NCBI RefSeq assembly: GCF_008711525.1 | Contig: NZ_VXKS01000008.1 | Location: forward strand, 1 to 64,000 | Direction: 5' to 3' | Origin: Cysteiniphilum sp. JM-1 | GTDB lineage: Bacteria > Pseudomonadota > Gammaproteobacteria > Francisellales > Francisellaceae | Length of the DNA stretch: 64,000 nucleotides | Shown here: positions 45,387 through 53,866 of the stretch, piece after piece | Layout of the letters: each line of letters starts with the position of its first letter | Position numbering within the stretch: the stretch's first letter is position 1 | Made by a program: the position numbers and the translations under genes | Notes under the pieces: model-generated | What the model was told of the DNA's origin: nothing | The model's input: the letters and a program-made list of their open reading frames with translations, nothing else | Database searches by the model: none

Positions 45387-46562
45387 CTATTTTACTTCAA
45401 CACCATTACTGAAAAATTGATAAGAAAAACCCCTCTTAAAGAGAGCTAACAGCTTATTTTTATATTTAACCCTTTGCGCATTGACCTTGAATATTTTTTG
45501 TTGCAGTGCACTACTTTTATCTTCTTGCTGTTTAAGCATGAGCGTCTGCCATTGATAATCAAAATTAAGCCAATCAAGCATATCTTGCCATAAGCTAAAG
45601 CTTTGTTGCTGCCCATAGTTATTCACCGCCTTTACACTCAAGCTTCTGGGTAGCACAATAAAATCAGCTAAACTGATAAATCCTCTTTTCAATAACCGAT
45701 CACGTTGCAATAAGGCGATTTGCGTGAAATAGTCCGATAAATGCATCAATAACATGGGTGAATATATCAATGATTGATCGCCCAATAACTCCTGCATAAT
45801 ATCTTCAATAAGCCCTGTATTAGTTAAACTAAGCGTAAATTCACTGGGATAAACCTTGTTTTTAATACTATTGTGGACGTCTTGTTCTGTAAAATCTGCC
45901 AATAATGGGCTAAGCGATAGCACACCATCAATTTGAGCATGAAAACTCATATGCACAAGTGCAAGTTTTGCGATATCAAGTTGAATATCAATATCAATAA
46001 CTTGCTTTTCTTTGCTGATCACTGCCGTTAATTGCGCGGGATATACTTTCTCTAACTGTTGTGGAGTAAACTGTGTCTGTGCAGGCAGTCCGATAAACTT
46101 AATGATTTGACGACTCGCAATCATTAATGGGTAGGAGATTTCTATTACGCCCTTATTAAGGATTGAGGGGTTTAAATACGCTTGCCAATCCATAGGCTGT
46201 TGCAGCAAGCCCAATTGTTCTAAAAATAAATCCATATTGATATAAGGCGCACTGGTCTCTTTGGCAACAATCAACTGAACTTGTGATTTATGCTCGTCAA
46301 ACGCTTTAAGATGTAGATTCATAGTTGAGTGGGCAATTTGTGATTTGAGCTTCAGTGACAACCAACTATTCAAAGCGCATAAGGTCGTTGATGTTTGATC
46401 TTGATTTTTTTTGCACTTCTCTTGCTGCTGTATCATCCATGAGTTAAGTGGCACAATCTGCTGATAACTATTTGCTGCTGGATAAGCTAACTTCACACTG
46501 GTTACAGTAACTATCAATGTATAAAAAATATAAAAGATATAAAAATAAAGACTTTTTCTCAT
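45387..46562 (-). CDS. Exported protein of unknown function
   Basis: A 391-residue protein with an aromatic-rich hydrophobic N-terminus (YFYIFYIFYTLIVTVTSVKLAYPA), a signal peptide or anchor. The remainder is soluble, Leu/Gln-rich with mixed helix and strand, and two Cys residues lie soon after the leader. I see no catalytic motif or recognised family. GGATGG precedes the ATG. A family-C palindrome lies just upstream, and an ACTGCT-AACC-AGCAGT hairpin (45291-45306) lies in the 173-base gap before the lipoprotein gene. Confidence 0.65.
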   Translation of the reverse strand: MRKSLYFYIFYIFYTLIVTVTSVKLAYPAANSYQQIVPLNSWMIQQQEKCKKNQDQTSTTLCALNSWLSLKLKSQIAHSTMNLHLKAFDEHKSQVQLIVAKETSAPYINMDLFLEQLGLLQQPMDWQAYLNPSILNKGVIEISYPLMIASRQIIKFIGLPAQTQFTPQQLEKVYPAQLTAVISKEKQVIDIDIQLDIAKLALVHMSFHAQIDGVLSLSPLLADFTEQDVHNSIKNKVYPSEFTLSLTNTGLIEDIMQELLGDQSLIYSPMLLMHLSDYFTQIALLQRDRLLKRGFISLADFIVLPRSLSVKAVNNYGQQQSFSLWQDMLDWLNFDYQWQTLMLKQQEDKSSALQQKIFKVNAQRVKYKNKLLALFKRGFSYQFFSNGVEVK

Positions 46563-46588
46563 ACTGCCACCATCCTTGTCATTTTAAT

Positions 46589-46613
46589 GGGGCGTATGCA
46601 ATACGCCCCTACA
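46589..46613. repeat. GGGCG palindromic repeat (family C, copy 2)
   Basis: GGGGCGTAT-GCA-ATACGCCCC followed by TACA. It fills most of the gap between the 145-residue protein gene (stop 46615) and the downstream exported protein gene, where it could act on mRNA stability or termination. Confidence 0.75.
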
Positions 46614-46614
46614 T

Positions 46615-47052
46615 TTAATTATCGACTAACCTCTCATTAAACTCAAAGAAACTCTCAAGCACGATTTGATGCAACAAATCATCACAAGAATCATTGTAAT
46701 AATGCGCAAGTTTATCCAACGATTGTTGGTAATATTCTTCAGATCTTGCCAAATTGCTAATCTCAAATTTCTCCATCAACTCCAAATAGACTTGTAAACG
46801 GATCAATGCCTCATCTGCTGATGCCGTTGAGAAAAACACCGGCGCCTCGTCGTCATCCGATTCCCCTGCAATAATGGATACACCATATAATGATGATTTA
46901 TCATCTTGATTGATAATCTGAAAGTCAATGGTCAAGTTCCAATCCAAAAGCTCACCCAGCTGATCTGCCATATCGTCAATCATGCGCATTTTCTCACGCA
47001 CTGTTTGGCTTAACTCATAATAATTCTCGATATTTTCACTTATTTCAAACAT
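46615..47052 (-). CDS. Hypothetical acidic cytoplasmic protein
   Basis: A 145-residue acidic, helix-rich protein without a signal peptide, membrane span or recognisable motif. Notable features are a DDMADQLGELLDW segment, an ESDDDEAP acidic turn, and a C-terminal EYYQQSLDKLAHYYNDSCDDLLHQ helix. Codon use is like that of its neighbours and no overlapping frame is better, so I accept it as a gene. It lies between a degenerate methyltransferase gene and the exported-protein gene. Function unknown. Confidence 0.65.
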   Translation of the reverse strand: MFEISENIENYYELSQTVREKMRMIDDMADQLGELLDWNLTIDFQIINQDDKSSLYGVSIIAGESDDDEAPVFFSTASADEALIRLQVYLELMEKFEISNLARSEEYYQQSLDKLAHYYNDSCDDLLHQIVLESFFEFNERLVDN

Positions 47053-47143
47053 ATACTTTCTCGTTTTCTTTTTTATTTTGTACTATACCAAAGTGTCAAC
47101 ACAGTTTTCTACAAACTCTTATTGCTATACACATCATGCAGCC

Positions 47144-47172
47144 TGTAGGGCTATTGTATTTACGAATACCCT
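47144..47172. repeat. Degenerate family-C palindrome
   Basis: TGTAGGGCTATTGTATTTACGAATACCC resembles TGTAGGGGCGTATTG...ATACGCCC, with insertions and lost pairing. It follows the methyltransferase-like gene (stop 47177). Confidence 0.35.
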
Positions 47173-47176
47173 CTAT

Positions 47177-47776
47177 TTATTTCACTTTCAACACTTTATT
47201 CATGCCAATGGCATATTTCCCAGGTAACTTAACCATTTCCGTTGCCCCTGAGAATAATGGACTAAGCGGAATAACCTGTTTGCTAAAGCTTGCAATATAC
47301 TCACAAGAAAAGCTCTCAGGCAATAAACATGGCAACCATTTATTAAAGTCTTTGACATTAAACACATCATAATAATGGCTTTCAATTTTATGTAAACCTT
47401 GAGATTTTATTTCTTTATTAACAAGACGAAATGGGATGGCTGTTCCTTGATTTTTTTTGTATTGCACCACAATCAAACAACCATCATCACTTAACACGCG
47501 AATGGCTTCCATTAAAATCTTATGTAGATCATTAGGATTTAATAACACATTATCAAGCACAATCAGATCAAAGCTTTTGTTCGCAAACGGCCAATTGTCG
47601 GCATTAAAGCTTGCGCCAAATATCTGCGCATCATAAATAAAACCACTTGCTGCATAATGATGCACTGCAGAAACTCGCTCAAAATAAGCTTTTTTAACTT
47701 TTCCTAGATAAAAAGCACGCCTGACACTAAAGCGCGATAACATCACCTCTAAATCCAGTAGCTGCCTATCTTGCAT
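47177..47776 (-). CDS. SAM-dependent methyltransferase-like protein, probably degenerate
   Basis: About 199 residues. The central block NADNWPFANKSFDLIVLDNVLLN...ILMEAIRVLSDDGCLIVVQYK matches motifs II-IV of class I (type 11) methyltransferases. The N-terminal glycine-rich SAM-binding motif I (usually D-x-G-x-G) is not visible, so it may bind SAM poorly or not at all. I choose ATG 47776, preceded by AAGGA; a TTG three bases upstream is in frame. The last gene of the trpD-aroA run. Target unknown; the YafS group near RNase H genes looks similar. Confidence 0.65.
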   Translation of the reverse strand: MQDRQLLDLEVMLSRFSVRRAFYLGKVKKAYFERVSAVHHYAASGFIYDAQIFGASFNADNWPFANKSFDLIVLDNVLLNPNDLHKILMEAIRVLSDDGCLIVVQYKKNQGTAIPFRLVNKEIKSQGLHKIESHYYDVFNVKDFNKWLPCLLPESFSCEYIASFSKQVIPLSPLFSGATEMVKLPGKYAIGMNKVLKVK

Positions 47777-47829
47777 CAATCGTCCTTACTCTCCAAAATG
47801 GCTGTAGTTTACCGTGATTTGCGCATGAA

Positions 47830-49110
47830 CTAAATAATTTTCGCCATCCGTTCAAAGTAATCAGGGCATGTTTTACTAACACACTCAGCACCATTGATAA
47901 TGACACCTTCCTGTTTTAAACCAATAAGTGCCAATGACATTGCAATGCGATGATCATTATGCCCTTCAACAGTAGCTGCTCTAAGCGCTGATTTTTCAGG
48001 ATAAATATGGATACTATCCTTAGTTGTTGTGACGTTAACACCTAAGCGTGTTAAGCCCTCAGCCATAGCACTGACACGATCTGATTCTTGTAAACGCGTG
48101 TGTGCAAGTCCTGTAATATGCGTCTCACCCTTGGCAAAGCACGCAATTGCCGCAACAGTCATAAACGTATCGGAGAAATTGCGCATATCTACTGTCACAC
48201 CCTTTAATACCTCACCACCAATCACGCGAATTCCATCTTCTTCGGCAATCACTTGACAGCCCATTTTTTCAAGCACTTCTAGAAAACGAATATCCCCTTG
48301 TTTGGCATCGCGTGTTACGTGCTTAACTTTAACATCACCCTGTGTGATTGCCGCCAATGCCCAAAAATACGATGCTGTTGAAATATCTGGTTCAATCGCA
48401 TAGTGTCGTGCTTGATAGCTTTGATTACCTTGTATCTTATAAAGGTTATTTTCAACGTTAACTACCACACCAAAATCACGCATCATATCCACGGTCATTT
48501 GCACATAAGGTTGCGGATGATCTGTATCTGAATGAATACTTAAGCCACCGTCGATCAAGGGGGATGCGATTAATAAACCTGACAAGAACTGGCTACTCTT
48601 AGCACCATTAATGCTGACATTGCTTGTCTGCTTTAAACCTTCTGCCAAAATGGTCATAGGCAATGATGATTGATATTGCTCATAGGTTGCATGCATACCC
48701 AAAGAATTCAATACGGATAGCTGCTCAGCAATGGGGCGCGCCATCATTCTGTCAGCCGCATAGATATAATACTCACCTGATTTTTGTGCGGCACACAATG
48801 GGATAATAAAGCGCGTCAACGTGCCTGCTTCATTACAAAAAATGCGTGCCTTTTGGTTAGGAAAAGAGCCATTAGCACCCTGAATAACAATGCGCCCTGA
48901 TGCCTCATCAAATTGATGTGAAACACCCAAGGCTTTTAATGCGCCAACACCTGCTAATACATCCTTACTTAAAGGCAAGTTATCAATCACCGACTCACCT
49001 TTTGCCATTGCCGCAATAAGCAACACGCGATTGGATAAACTTTTTGAACCCGGTAATGATACCTCTGCTGATATCTTCTTTGTTGCTAATGGTAGTGATT
49101 GTTGAGTCAT
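47830..49110 (-). CDS. aroA: 3-phosphoshikimate 1-carboxyvinyltransferase (EPSP synthase)
   Basis: Transfers an enolpyruvyl group to shikimate-3-phosphate, the sixth step of the shikimate pathway. 426 residues. EVSLPGSKSLSNRVLLIAAMAKGES is the family N-terminus, GNEAGTLTRF appears as FCNEAGTLTRFIIPL, NGAKSSQFLSGLL binds substrate, EPDISTASYFWALAAI contains the catalytic Asp, and HTRLQESDRVSAMAEGL with EGHNDHRIAMSLAL completes the active site. The class-defining Ala/Gly in the first variable loop (EAGT rather than NAGT) resembles other gammaproteobacterial enzymes. Between trpD and the methyltransferase-like gene. Confidence 0.95.
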   Translation of the reverse strand: MTQQSLPLATKKISAEVSLPGSKSLSNRVLLIAAMAKGESVIDNLPLSKDVLAGVGALKALGVSHQFDEASGRIVIQGANGSFPNQKARIFCNEAGTLTRFIIPLCAAQKSGEYYIYAADRMMARPIAEQLSVLNSLGMHATYEQYQSSLPMTILAEGLKQTSNVSINGAKSSQFLSGLLIASPLIDGGLSIHSDTDHPQPYVQMTVDMMRDFGVVVNVENNLYKIQGNQSYQARHYAIEPDISTASYFWALAAITQGDVKVKHVTRDAKQGDIRFLEVLEKMGCQVIAEEDGIRVIGGEVLKGVTVDMRNFSDTFMTVAAIACFAKGETHITGLAHTRLQESDRVSAMAEGLTRLGVNVTTTKDSIHIYPEKSALRAATVEGHNDHRIAMSLALIGLKQEGVIINGAECVSKTCPDYFERMAKII

Positions 49111-49192
49111 ACGATGTAATTATCAAAAAATATAACGATTAAATAAGTGTATAGCCTCACATTGAGTTGTCATTATAAATTTGGCATTCAAG

Positions 49193-49359
49193 CTATTTTT
49201 CTTTGACAATACGCTCAAGCTCATTCAAAAATGCAGATTTCTCAACAATTTCACTTTCTTCATCAATTTGTCATTGAGCTTGGGTACATCATGCTGTGAC
49301 GCATCTTTCAAGCGATCCAGTTTTATGCATGCCAGTTTATTAATTTCAGCTTCGCCCAT
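49193..49359 (-). pseudogene. Small frameshifted gene between trpD and aroA
   Basis: From ATG 49359 the frame reads MGEAEINKLACIKLDRLKDA and continues to LND, then turns into a short Lys-rich tail ending at TGA. A one-base shift near 49265-49270 restores a charged helical sequence (QIDEESEIVEKSAFLNELER, then IVKEK) to a TAG at 49193. The two pieces together give about 54 residues of uniform composition, which suggests a broken small gene or a sequencing error. I do not recognise the family. The start lies 16 bases after the trpD stop. Confidence 0.45.
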
Positions 49360-49374
49360 ACAGCATGTAATTAA

Positions 49375-50322
49375 CTAGGGGATTAAATGTGCAAACTTCC
49401 CTTGTGATAGCGCATCTTTAATCAACTTAACTTGTACTGATAAAGTATCAACAAAACCACTAGCAACATGCATAGCAGCAGCTGCATTTAATATCAGCGT
49501 ATCTTGCTTAGCACCTAACATTTCATTATTTAATAACGATTTTGATTCCGCCAAATTCTGATATAAATCACCTGCTTCTAAGTAATCTAGTCTGCCACGC
49601 ACAAACCCTAGTTGCTCTGGATGTAAGCTAAATTCAGTGACTTCATCATGCTCAAGTTTAATCACTTTATTGGCGCCACAAACTGAAAACTCATCCATCC
49701 CATCACCATATACAACATAGGCATGCGTGACACCTAGGTTTTTAAGCGCATAAAGATACGGCTTAAGCAAACGTTCATCATAAACCCCTGCCACGATTCT
49801 TTTGACCTGCATCGGATTTAACAATGGACCCAATACATTAAAAAAGGTGCGCTTACCCTCTTTAGCAAAGCGCTGGCGCACATTAACCACTTTGGCAAAA
49901 ATTGGATGAAAAAATGGCGCAAACAAAAACACCATTCCTTGTTCTTTTAACAAGTTCAATGCCGCTTCTGGGTTATCAGGAATTTCCACATTAAGCTTTT
50001 GCAAAAAGTCAAAACTACCGCACTTTGACGTTGCCGAACGATTACCATGTTTGGCAACCTTTGCACCTAACTCATGCACCATTAATGCGCTTAGTGTTGA
50101 ATAATTTAAGGTTCGACAACCATCTCCACCCGTACCAACAATATCGACTGTTTCAGCAAAAGGATTTTCCACCCTAATACTATAATTTAGAAATGTCCGT
50201 GCTAATTCAAAAAGTGTTTGCTCTTCATATAGCTCAGCATCTATCTGCTGAATGATTTGATACTGCTGATCTTCACTTGTTTCATCACTTAGCAGCTGAT
50301 TGACTAATGACTCAATCTCCAC
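49375..50322 (-). CDS. trpD: Anthranilate phosphoribosyltransferase
   Basis: Joins anthranilate to phosphoribosyl pyrophosphate in tryptophan synthesis. 315 residues from a GTG preceded by AAGGTGAGG. VDIVGTGGDGCRTLNYSTLSAL is the PRPP-binding glycine loop, KHGNRSATSKCGSFDFLQKLNV is the anthranilate tunnel block, FAPFFHPIFAKVVNVRQRF and NVLGPLLNP are also conserved. It is slightly shorter than the usual 330-345. No other trp gene is in the window, so it is an isolated trpD. A 7-base tandem repeat lies in the leader. Confidence 0.93.
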   Translation of the reverse strand: MEIESLVNQLLSDETSEDQQYQIIQQIDAELYEEQTLFELARTFLNYSIRVENPFAETVDIVGTGGDGCRTLNYSTLSALMVHELGAKVAKHGNRSATSKCGSFDFLQKLNVEIPDNPEAALNLLKEQGMVFLFAPFFHPIFAKVVNVRQRFAKEGKRTFFNVLGPLLNPMQVKRIVAGVYDERLLKPYLYALKNLGVTHAYVVYGDGMDEFSVCGANKVIKLEHDEVTEFSLHPEQLGFVRGRLDYLEAGDLYQNLAESKSLLNNEMLGAKQDTLILNAAAAMHVASGFVDTLSVQVKLIKDALSQGKFAHLIP

Positions 50323-50334
50323 AACCTCACCTTC

Positions 50335-50363
50335 TTTTATTTTTTATTTTTTATTTTTTATTC
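50335..50363. repeat. Heptanucleotide tandem repeat upstream of trpD
   Basis: Three perfect TTTTTTA units flanked by a partial one on each side, about 13 bases before the trpD start, just 5' of its Shine-Dalgarno on the minus strand. Copy-number change could alter spacing of upstream elements. Confidence 0.6.
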
Positions 50364-50407
50364 TTTACGCTCTATTCTAAAGCTTTAAATTTGTTTCGTC
50401 TGCTTTT

Positions 50408-50432
50408 GGGGCGTATACAATACGCCCCTACA
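50408..50432. repeat. GGGCG palindromic repeat (family C, copy 3)
   Basis: GGGGCGTAT-ACA-ATACGCCCC followed by TACA, lying 22 bases after the rlmD stop codon and upstream of trpD. Same orientation as the copy at 46589. Confidence 0.75.
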
Positions 50433-50454
50433 CTTTCAATATATCGCTATGTTT

Positions 50455-51801
50455 TTATTTTTCAAAAACAGCAATAGATTCAACATGTGTCGTATGTGGA
50501 AACATGTCCATTACACCTGCTGAAAGCAGTTTATAACCCTTTTCATTAACTAAAATGCCAGCATCACGCGCCAACGTTGCTGGATCACAGGACACATAGA
50601 CAATACGTTCGGGGTTAATTTTTTCAATTTGTTTACATACCATCTCAGCCCCTGCTCGTGGCGGATCCAATAGCAACTTATTAAACTCATTTTCCACAAT
50701 CCATTCATGTTTTGAAATGTCTTCAAACAAATTTACCGGATAAAAAGCAACATTATCTATATTATTGCGCTTAGCATTCTCCATAGCGCGCATCGTCATT
50801 GCTTCATCGCCCTCAACACCCACAACAAATTTGGCTTTTGTTGCCAACGGCAAACTAAAATTGCCTAAACCACAAAACAAATCAAGCACGGTATCATTAT
50901 TTGATACTTCCAATAACGCTATCGCTTGCTTTAACATTTTACGATTAATTTCATGATTAACTTGTGTGAAGTCATTTGGCTCAAAATAAATAGTTACACC
51001 ATAATCTGTCAAATGATAGGACAGCGACTGTGGCTCTTGCGTCACCTCTGGGTATAAGCGTGTTATGGTATCAGGTCCCTTAGCCTGCAAATATATCCAA
51101 AACTGCTGCGCTTTAGCAAAGTCAGTTAACTTAGCTAAATCCTCATCAGTAAACGCACTTAAGTGACGGATAATCAATGCAGTGACCTGATCATCTACAG
51201 CCACTTCAATTTGAGGAATCTCTTTGTAATTTGATAGGCTAAACACTAAATCTTGCAACAAAGTTAGATTTTTACCCACACTCGGATGCAATACTTCACA
51301 GTGATTAATATCAGCAAGAAAACGCCCATCACGCTCTCTAAAACCAACAAGCACTTTGCCTTTTTTGTGCACATAGCGCACACCTAATCGTGCTTTAGTA
51401 CGATAACCCTCGTGTGAGCTTGAGCGTAAATGAGCTATACGCTCAAGAGGCTCAAGACCTTGTCCAAAATGTTTAAAATGATTCAGCAATGTTTCTTCTT
51501 TAAATGCAATCTGCGCATCAGGTGCGACATGTTGAAAAGAACAACCACCACACATCTCAAAATACTCACATGGCGGAGCAACACGCTTAGCACTTGGCTT
51601 TAGAACTTGTACCAGTTTACCTTCATCATAATTTGATTTTGATAACGTATATTCAAACGCGACCTCTTCTCCTTCTAAAGCGAATGGAATAAAGGTTGTT
51701 TTACCGTCAATCTTAGTGATTCCACGTCCTTCATGTGACAGATTGGCAATAGTGGCATTGAATACACCGCTAGGAAAGTTTTTCTTAATTCGTCTTGGCA
51801 T
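50455..51801 (-). CDS. rlmD: 23S rRNA (uracil(1939)-C(5))-methyltransferase
   Basis: A 448-residue RNA m5U methyltransferase. An N-terminal TRAM domain (VFNATIANLSHEGRGITKIDGKTTFIPFALEGEEV) is followed by the 4Fe-4S ligands C78, C84 and C87 and a later Cys in DINHCEVL. SAM motif I is VLDLFCGLGNFSLPLA, the DPPRAG block is present, and YVSCDPATLARD carries the catalytic Cys. The length matches RlmD. First gene of the minus-strand run that continues with trpD and aroA. Confidence 0.94.
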   Translation of the reverse strand: MPRRIKKNFPSGVFNATIANLSHEGRGITKIDGKTTFIPFALEGEEVAFEYTLSKSNYDEGKLVQVLKPSAKRVAPPCEYFEMCGGCSFQHVAPDAQIAFKEETLLNHFKHFGQGLEPLERIAHLRSSSHEGYRTKARLGVRYVHKKGKVLVGFRERDGRFLADINHCEVLHPSVGKNLTLLQDLVFSLSNYKEIPQIEVAVDDQVTALIIRHLSAFTDEDLAKLTDFAKAQQFWIYLQAKGPDTITRLYPEVTQEPQSLSYHLTDYGVTIYFEPNDFTQVNHEINRKMLKQAIALLEVSNNDTVLDLFCGLGNFSLPLATKAKFVVGVEGDEAMTMRAMENAKRNNIDNVAFYPVNLFEDISKHEWIVENEFNKLLLDPPRAGAEMVCKQIEKINPERIVYVSCDPATLARDAGILVNEKGYKLLSAGVMDMFPHTTHVESIAVFEK

Positions 51802-51976
51802 TCGGTTGGAATAAGCATAATTTCAAATGTGCGTTAGTTTAGCAACTGTATATAAAATGTCATTGTTTTTTGATCTTTTTAATGCTTTTCACTGTAAAAC
51901 GCTTGTTCTTTGCTAAGGTGCTGTTTAAGCTAATGAGGTTCGATTTAACACATTAATCATTAAAAATGGAGTAAAT

Positions 51977-52471
51977 ATGAAGAAGTTAACCACCATTGCA
52001 TTATCACTTTTAGCCGGCAGCGCATTAGTTTCTGGCGCTTTTGCTGACGCAGCTAAAGCGGCACCCGCTAATGCTCAACCAACCAACACAGCTGCAACAG
52101 CACAAAACAATGCAGCAGATGCAAGCTATACCATTGGTTATTCAATCGGCAAAAACATGACTGAGCAATTAAAGCAACAAAATGTCAGCCTAAATACTGA
52201 CGATCTTCAACAAGGCTTTATTGCTGGTATTGAAGGAAGCAAGCCTAAGCTAAGCCAAGAGCAAATGGAGCAATCAATGCAAGCTTTCCAAAAAGAAATG
52301 GAAGCTAAAATGAAAGCGCATGAAGAAGCTGCTGAAGCCGAAGCTACTAAAGCCAAAGCCAAACTTGACGCAGCAAAAGCACAAACTGCAACAACTGCAG
52401 CTGATACAGCAAAGACACCTGATGATAGCGCTAAAAAAGCAGTTGACGCAACAAGTGCTGCAGCAAATTAA
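51977..52471 (+). CDS. FipA-like exported FKBP-N-domain protein
   Basis: A 164-residue exported protein: signal peptide ending SGAFADA (about residue 25), an Ala-rich spacer, then an FKBP-type N-terminal dimerisation domain as in Mip (DASYTIGYSIGKNMTEQLKQQNVSLNTDDLQQGFIAGIEG...KLSQEQMEQSMQAFQKEMEAK). There is no catalytic FKBP isomerase domain. The C-terminal third is an Ala/Lys/Glu coiled helix. It resembles FipA of Francisella, which is paired with the DsbA-like FipB, as here. A strong terminator follows, so the two genes are separately transcribed. Confidence 0.78.
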   Translation: MKKLTTIALSLLAGSALVSGAFADAAKAAPANAQPTNTAATAQNNAADASYTIGYSIGKNMTEQLKQQNVSLNTDDLQQGFIAGIEGSKPKLSQEQMEQSMQAFQKEMEAKMKAHEEAAEAEATKAKAKLDAAKAQTATTAADTAKTPDDSAKKAVDATSAAAN

Positions 52472-52515
52472 GCATTAGCTAATTAATATACTAAAACATC
52501 AATAGATATCTACAC

Positions 52516-52538
52516 GCCCCACTGTTGGGGCTTTTTTT
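52516..52538 (+). terminator. Rho-independent terminator after the fipA-like gene
   Basis: GCCCC-ACTGTT-GGGGC followed by seven T, a textbook intrinsic terminator between the two Fip-like genes. Confidence 0.9.
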
Positions 52539-52648
52539 ATGGAAGAAAATTACTATTTGAGCATGAACCTTTTTCCTTTTAGCAACAACTTTGTTATAGT
52601 TCGGAAAGATTATTTTTATTAACTGAAAAACATGGAGCTTTATTCATA

Positions 52649-53656
52649 ATGCGTATGTCAAAAAAAATCATCGTAAGCACGCTTGGCGCTGCACTTTTTG
52701 CCACTGTTCTAGCAGGTTGTTCACAATCTGACTCAAAGGACTCAGCAAAGGCGACCCCTGAGGTAACAAAAACCGTTGCAACACAACCAACAGCAACTGA
52801 AACTGCAAAACCAGTAACTGCTGCTGATGCTCAACAAAGTGAAGCAACACTTATCAACAATGTAAGCTACACCTTAGGCTATAGTGTTGCAGGAAATGTC
52901 AGTGCACAATTAAAAGCACAAGGTGCGACTTTGGATAACGCGCAAGTTCTTGCTGGCTTTAAAGCGGGTATTGCTAACGAAAAAGGCAAGTTCTCGCAAG
53001 AGCAAATGCAAACTATTATGCAAACATTCCAAAAAGACTTAATGGCAGCACAAGAGAAAAAACAAGTAACCTCTGTTCTAGAGAATGCCAAAGCACTTCT
53101 TTCAAATGAACAAACACCTACCGTTGGACCAAAAGACGCTAAGGTTGCCGTGATTGAATTCTTTGATTATCAATGTGTATTCTGCCACAAAGTAGCGCCA
53201 ATCATGGAAAAAGTAATGGACGCTAATCCAAATGTAAAATATATCTTCAAAGAATTCCCAATCTTTGGTCAACGTTGGGAAGCATCGCAGTATGCTGCTG
53301 AAATGGGTATTGCTGCTTATATGCTAAATGGCGCTGAAGGCTATTTGAAATATCATAATGCCGTTTTCGCTAGCGGCGTTGATGAAGGCAAATTAACTGT
53401 TAAAGATGTTAATGACGCTGCGAAAAAAGTAGGTGTTGATGTTGCAAAAGCCGAAAGCCTGATCAAAGAGAAAAAAGTCACTGACAATATTGCAGCAGAC
53501 ATGAAACTTGGCTTTGATAAGCTTGGCATCCAAGGCACACCAGCAATTATCGTTATGCCTCTATCAGGTGCGACTGCTGCTAATACAACAGTTATTCCTG
53601 GTTTTGCACAACAAGATGCGATTCAAGCAGCAATTAATAAAGCTCAAGGCAAATAA
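52649..53656 (+). CDS. FipB-like lipoprotein with FKBP-N and DsbA domains
   Basis: A 335-residue lipoprotein (lipobox LAGC, C24). A Thr/Ala-rich spacer is followed by an FKBP-N dimerisation domain at about 60-145 (TLGYSVAGNVSAQLKAQGATLDNAQVLAGFKAGI), then a DsbA-type thioredoxin fold with active site C176-V-F-C179 (DYQCVFCHKVAP) and the cis-Pro loop GTPAIIV. This domain order is that of Francisella FipB, an envelope disulfide oxidoreductase/isomerase needed for virulence there. Role in this host is inferred. Preceded by the fipA-like gene and followed by a family-C palindrome. Confidence 0.88.
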   Translation: MRMSKKIIVSTLGAALFATVLAGCSQSDSKDSAKATPEVTKTVATQPTATETAKPVTAADAQQSEATLINNVSYTLGYSVAGNVSAQLKAQGATLDNAQVLAGFKAGIANEKGKFSQEQMQTIMQTFQKDLMAAQEKKQVTSVLENAKALLSNEQTPTVGPKDAKVAVIEFFDYQCVFCHKVAPIMEKVMDANPNVKYIFKEFPIFGQRWEASQYAAEMGIAAYMLNGAEGYLKYHNAVFASGVDEGKLTVKDVNDAAKKVGVDVAKAESLIKEKKVTDNIAADMKLGFDKLGIQGTPAIIVMPLSGATAANTTVIPGFAQQDAIQAAINKAQGK

Positions 53657-53663
53657 CTCCAGT

Positions 53664-53682
53664 GGGCGTAGGCAATACGCCC
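53664..53682. repeat. GGGCG palindromic repeat (family C, copy 4)
   Basis: GGGCGTA-GGCAA-TACGCCC, a shorter copy without the flanking TACA, eight bases after the stop codon of the fipB-like gene. Confidence 0.65.
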
Positions 53683-53866
53683 TTTAAGTTTTCAATTATT
53701 TCCTCATTACGCGTTTTGTACAGACTTTGATATTTCACTAGCCTTTTTACACAAAAAACGCTACCCTATTTTGACTTTTTGTCAGGCTAATAAACGATCT
53801 ATTACAAATCAAACATGCTTGGCAATAAATACAAATCATACAATAAATAAAATCAGGTAACTAAAA

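Noticed and set aside
47136-47372. A 78-codon plus-strand frame near the methyltransferase-like gene
   Set aside because: It lies antisense to the methyltransferase-like gene and begins in a degenerate repeat; no ribosome site.
50323-50454. Possible trp attenuator (leader peptide with Trp codons) before trpD
   Set aside because: No short frame with tandem Trp codons and no alternative hairpins were found; only a tandem A/T repeat and a family-C palindrome.
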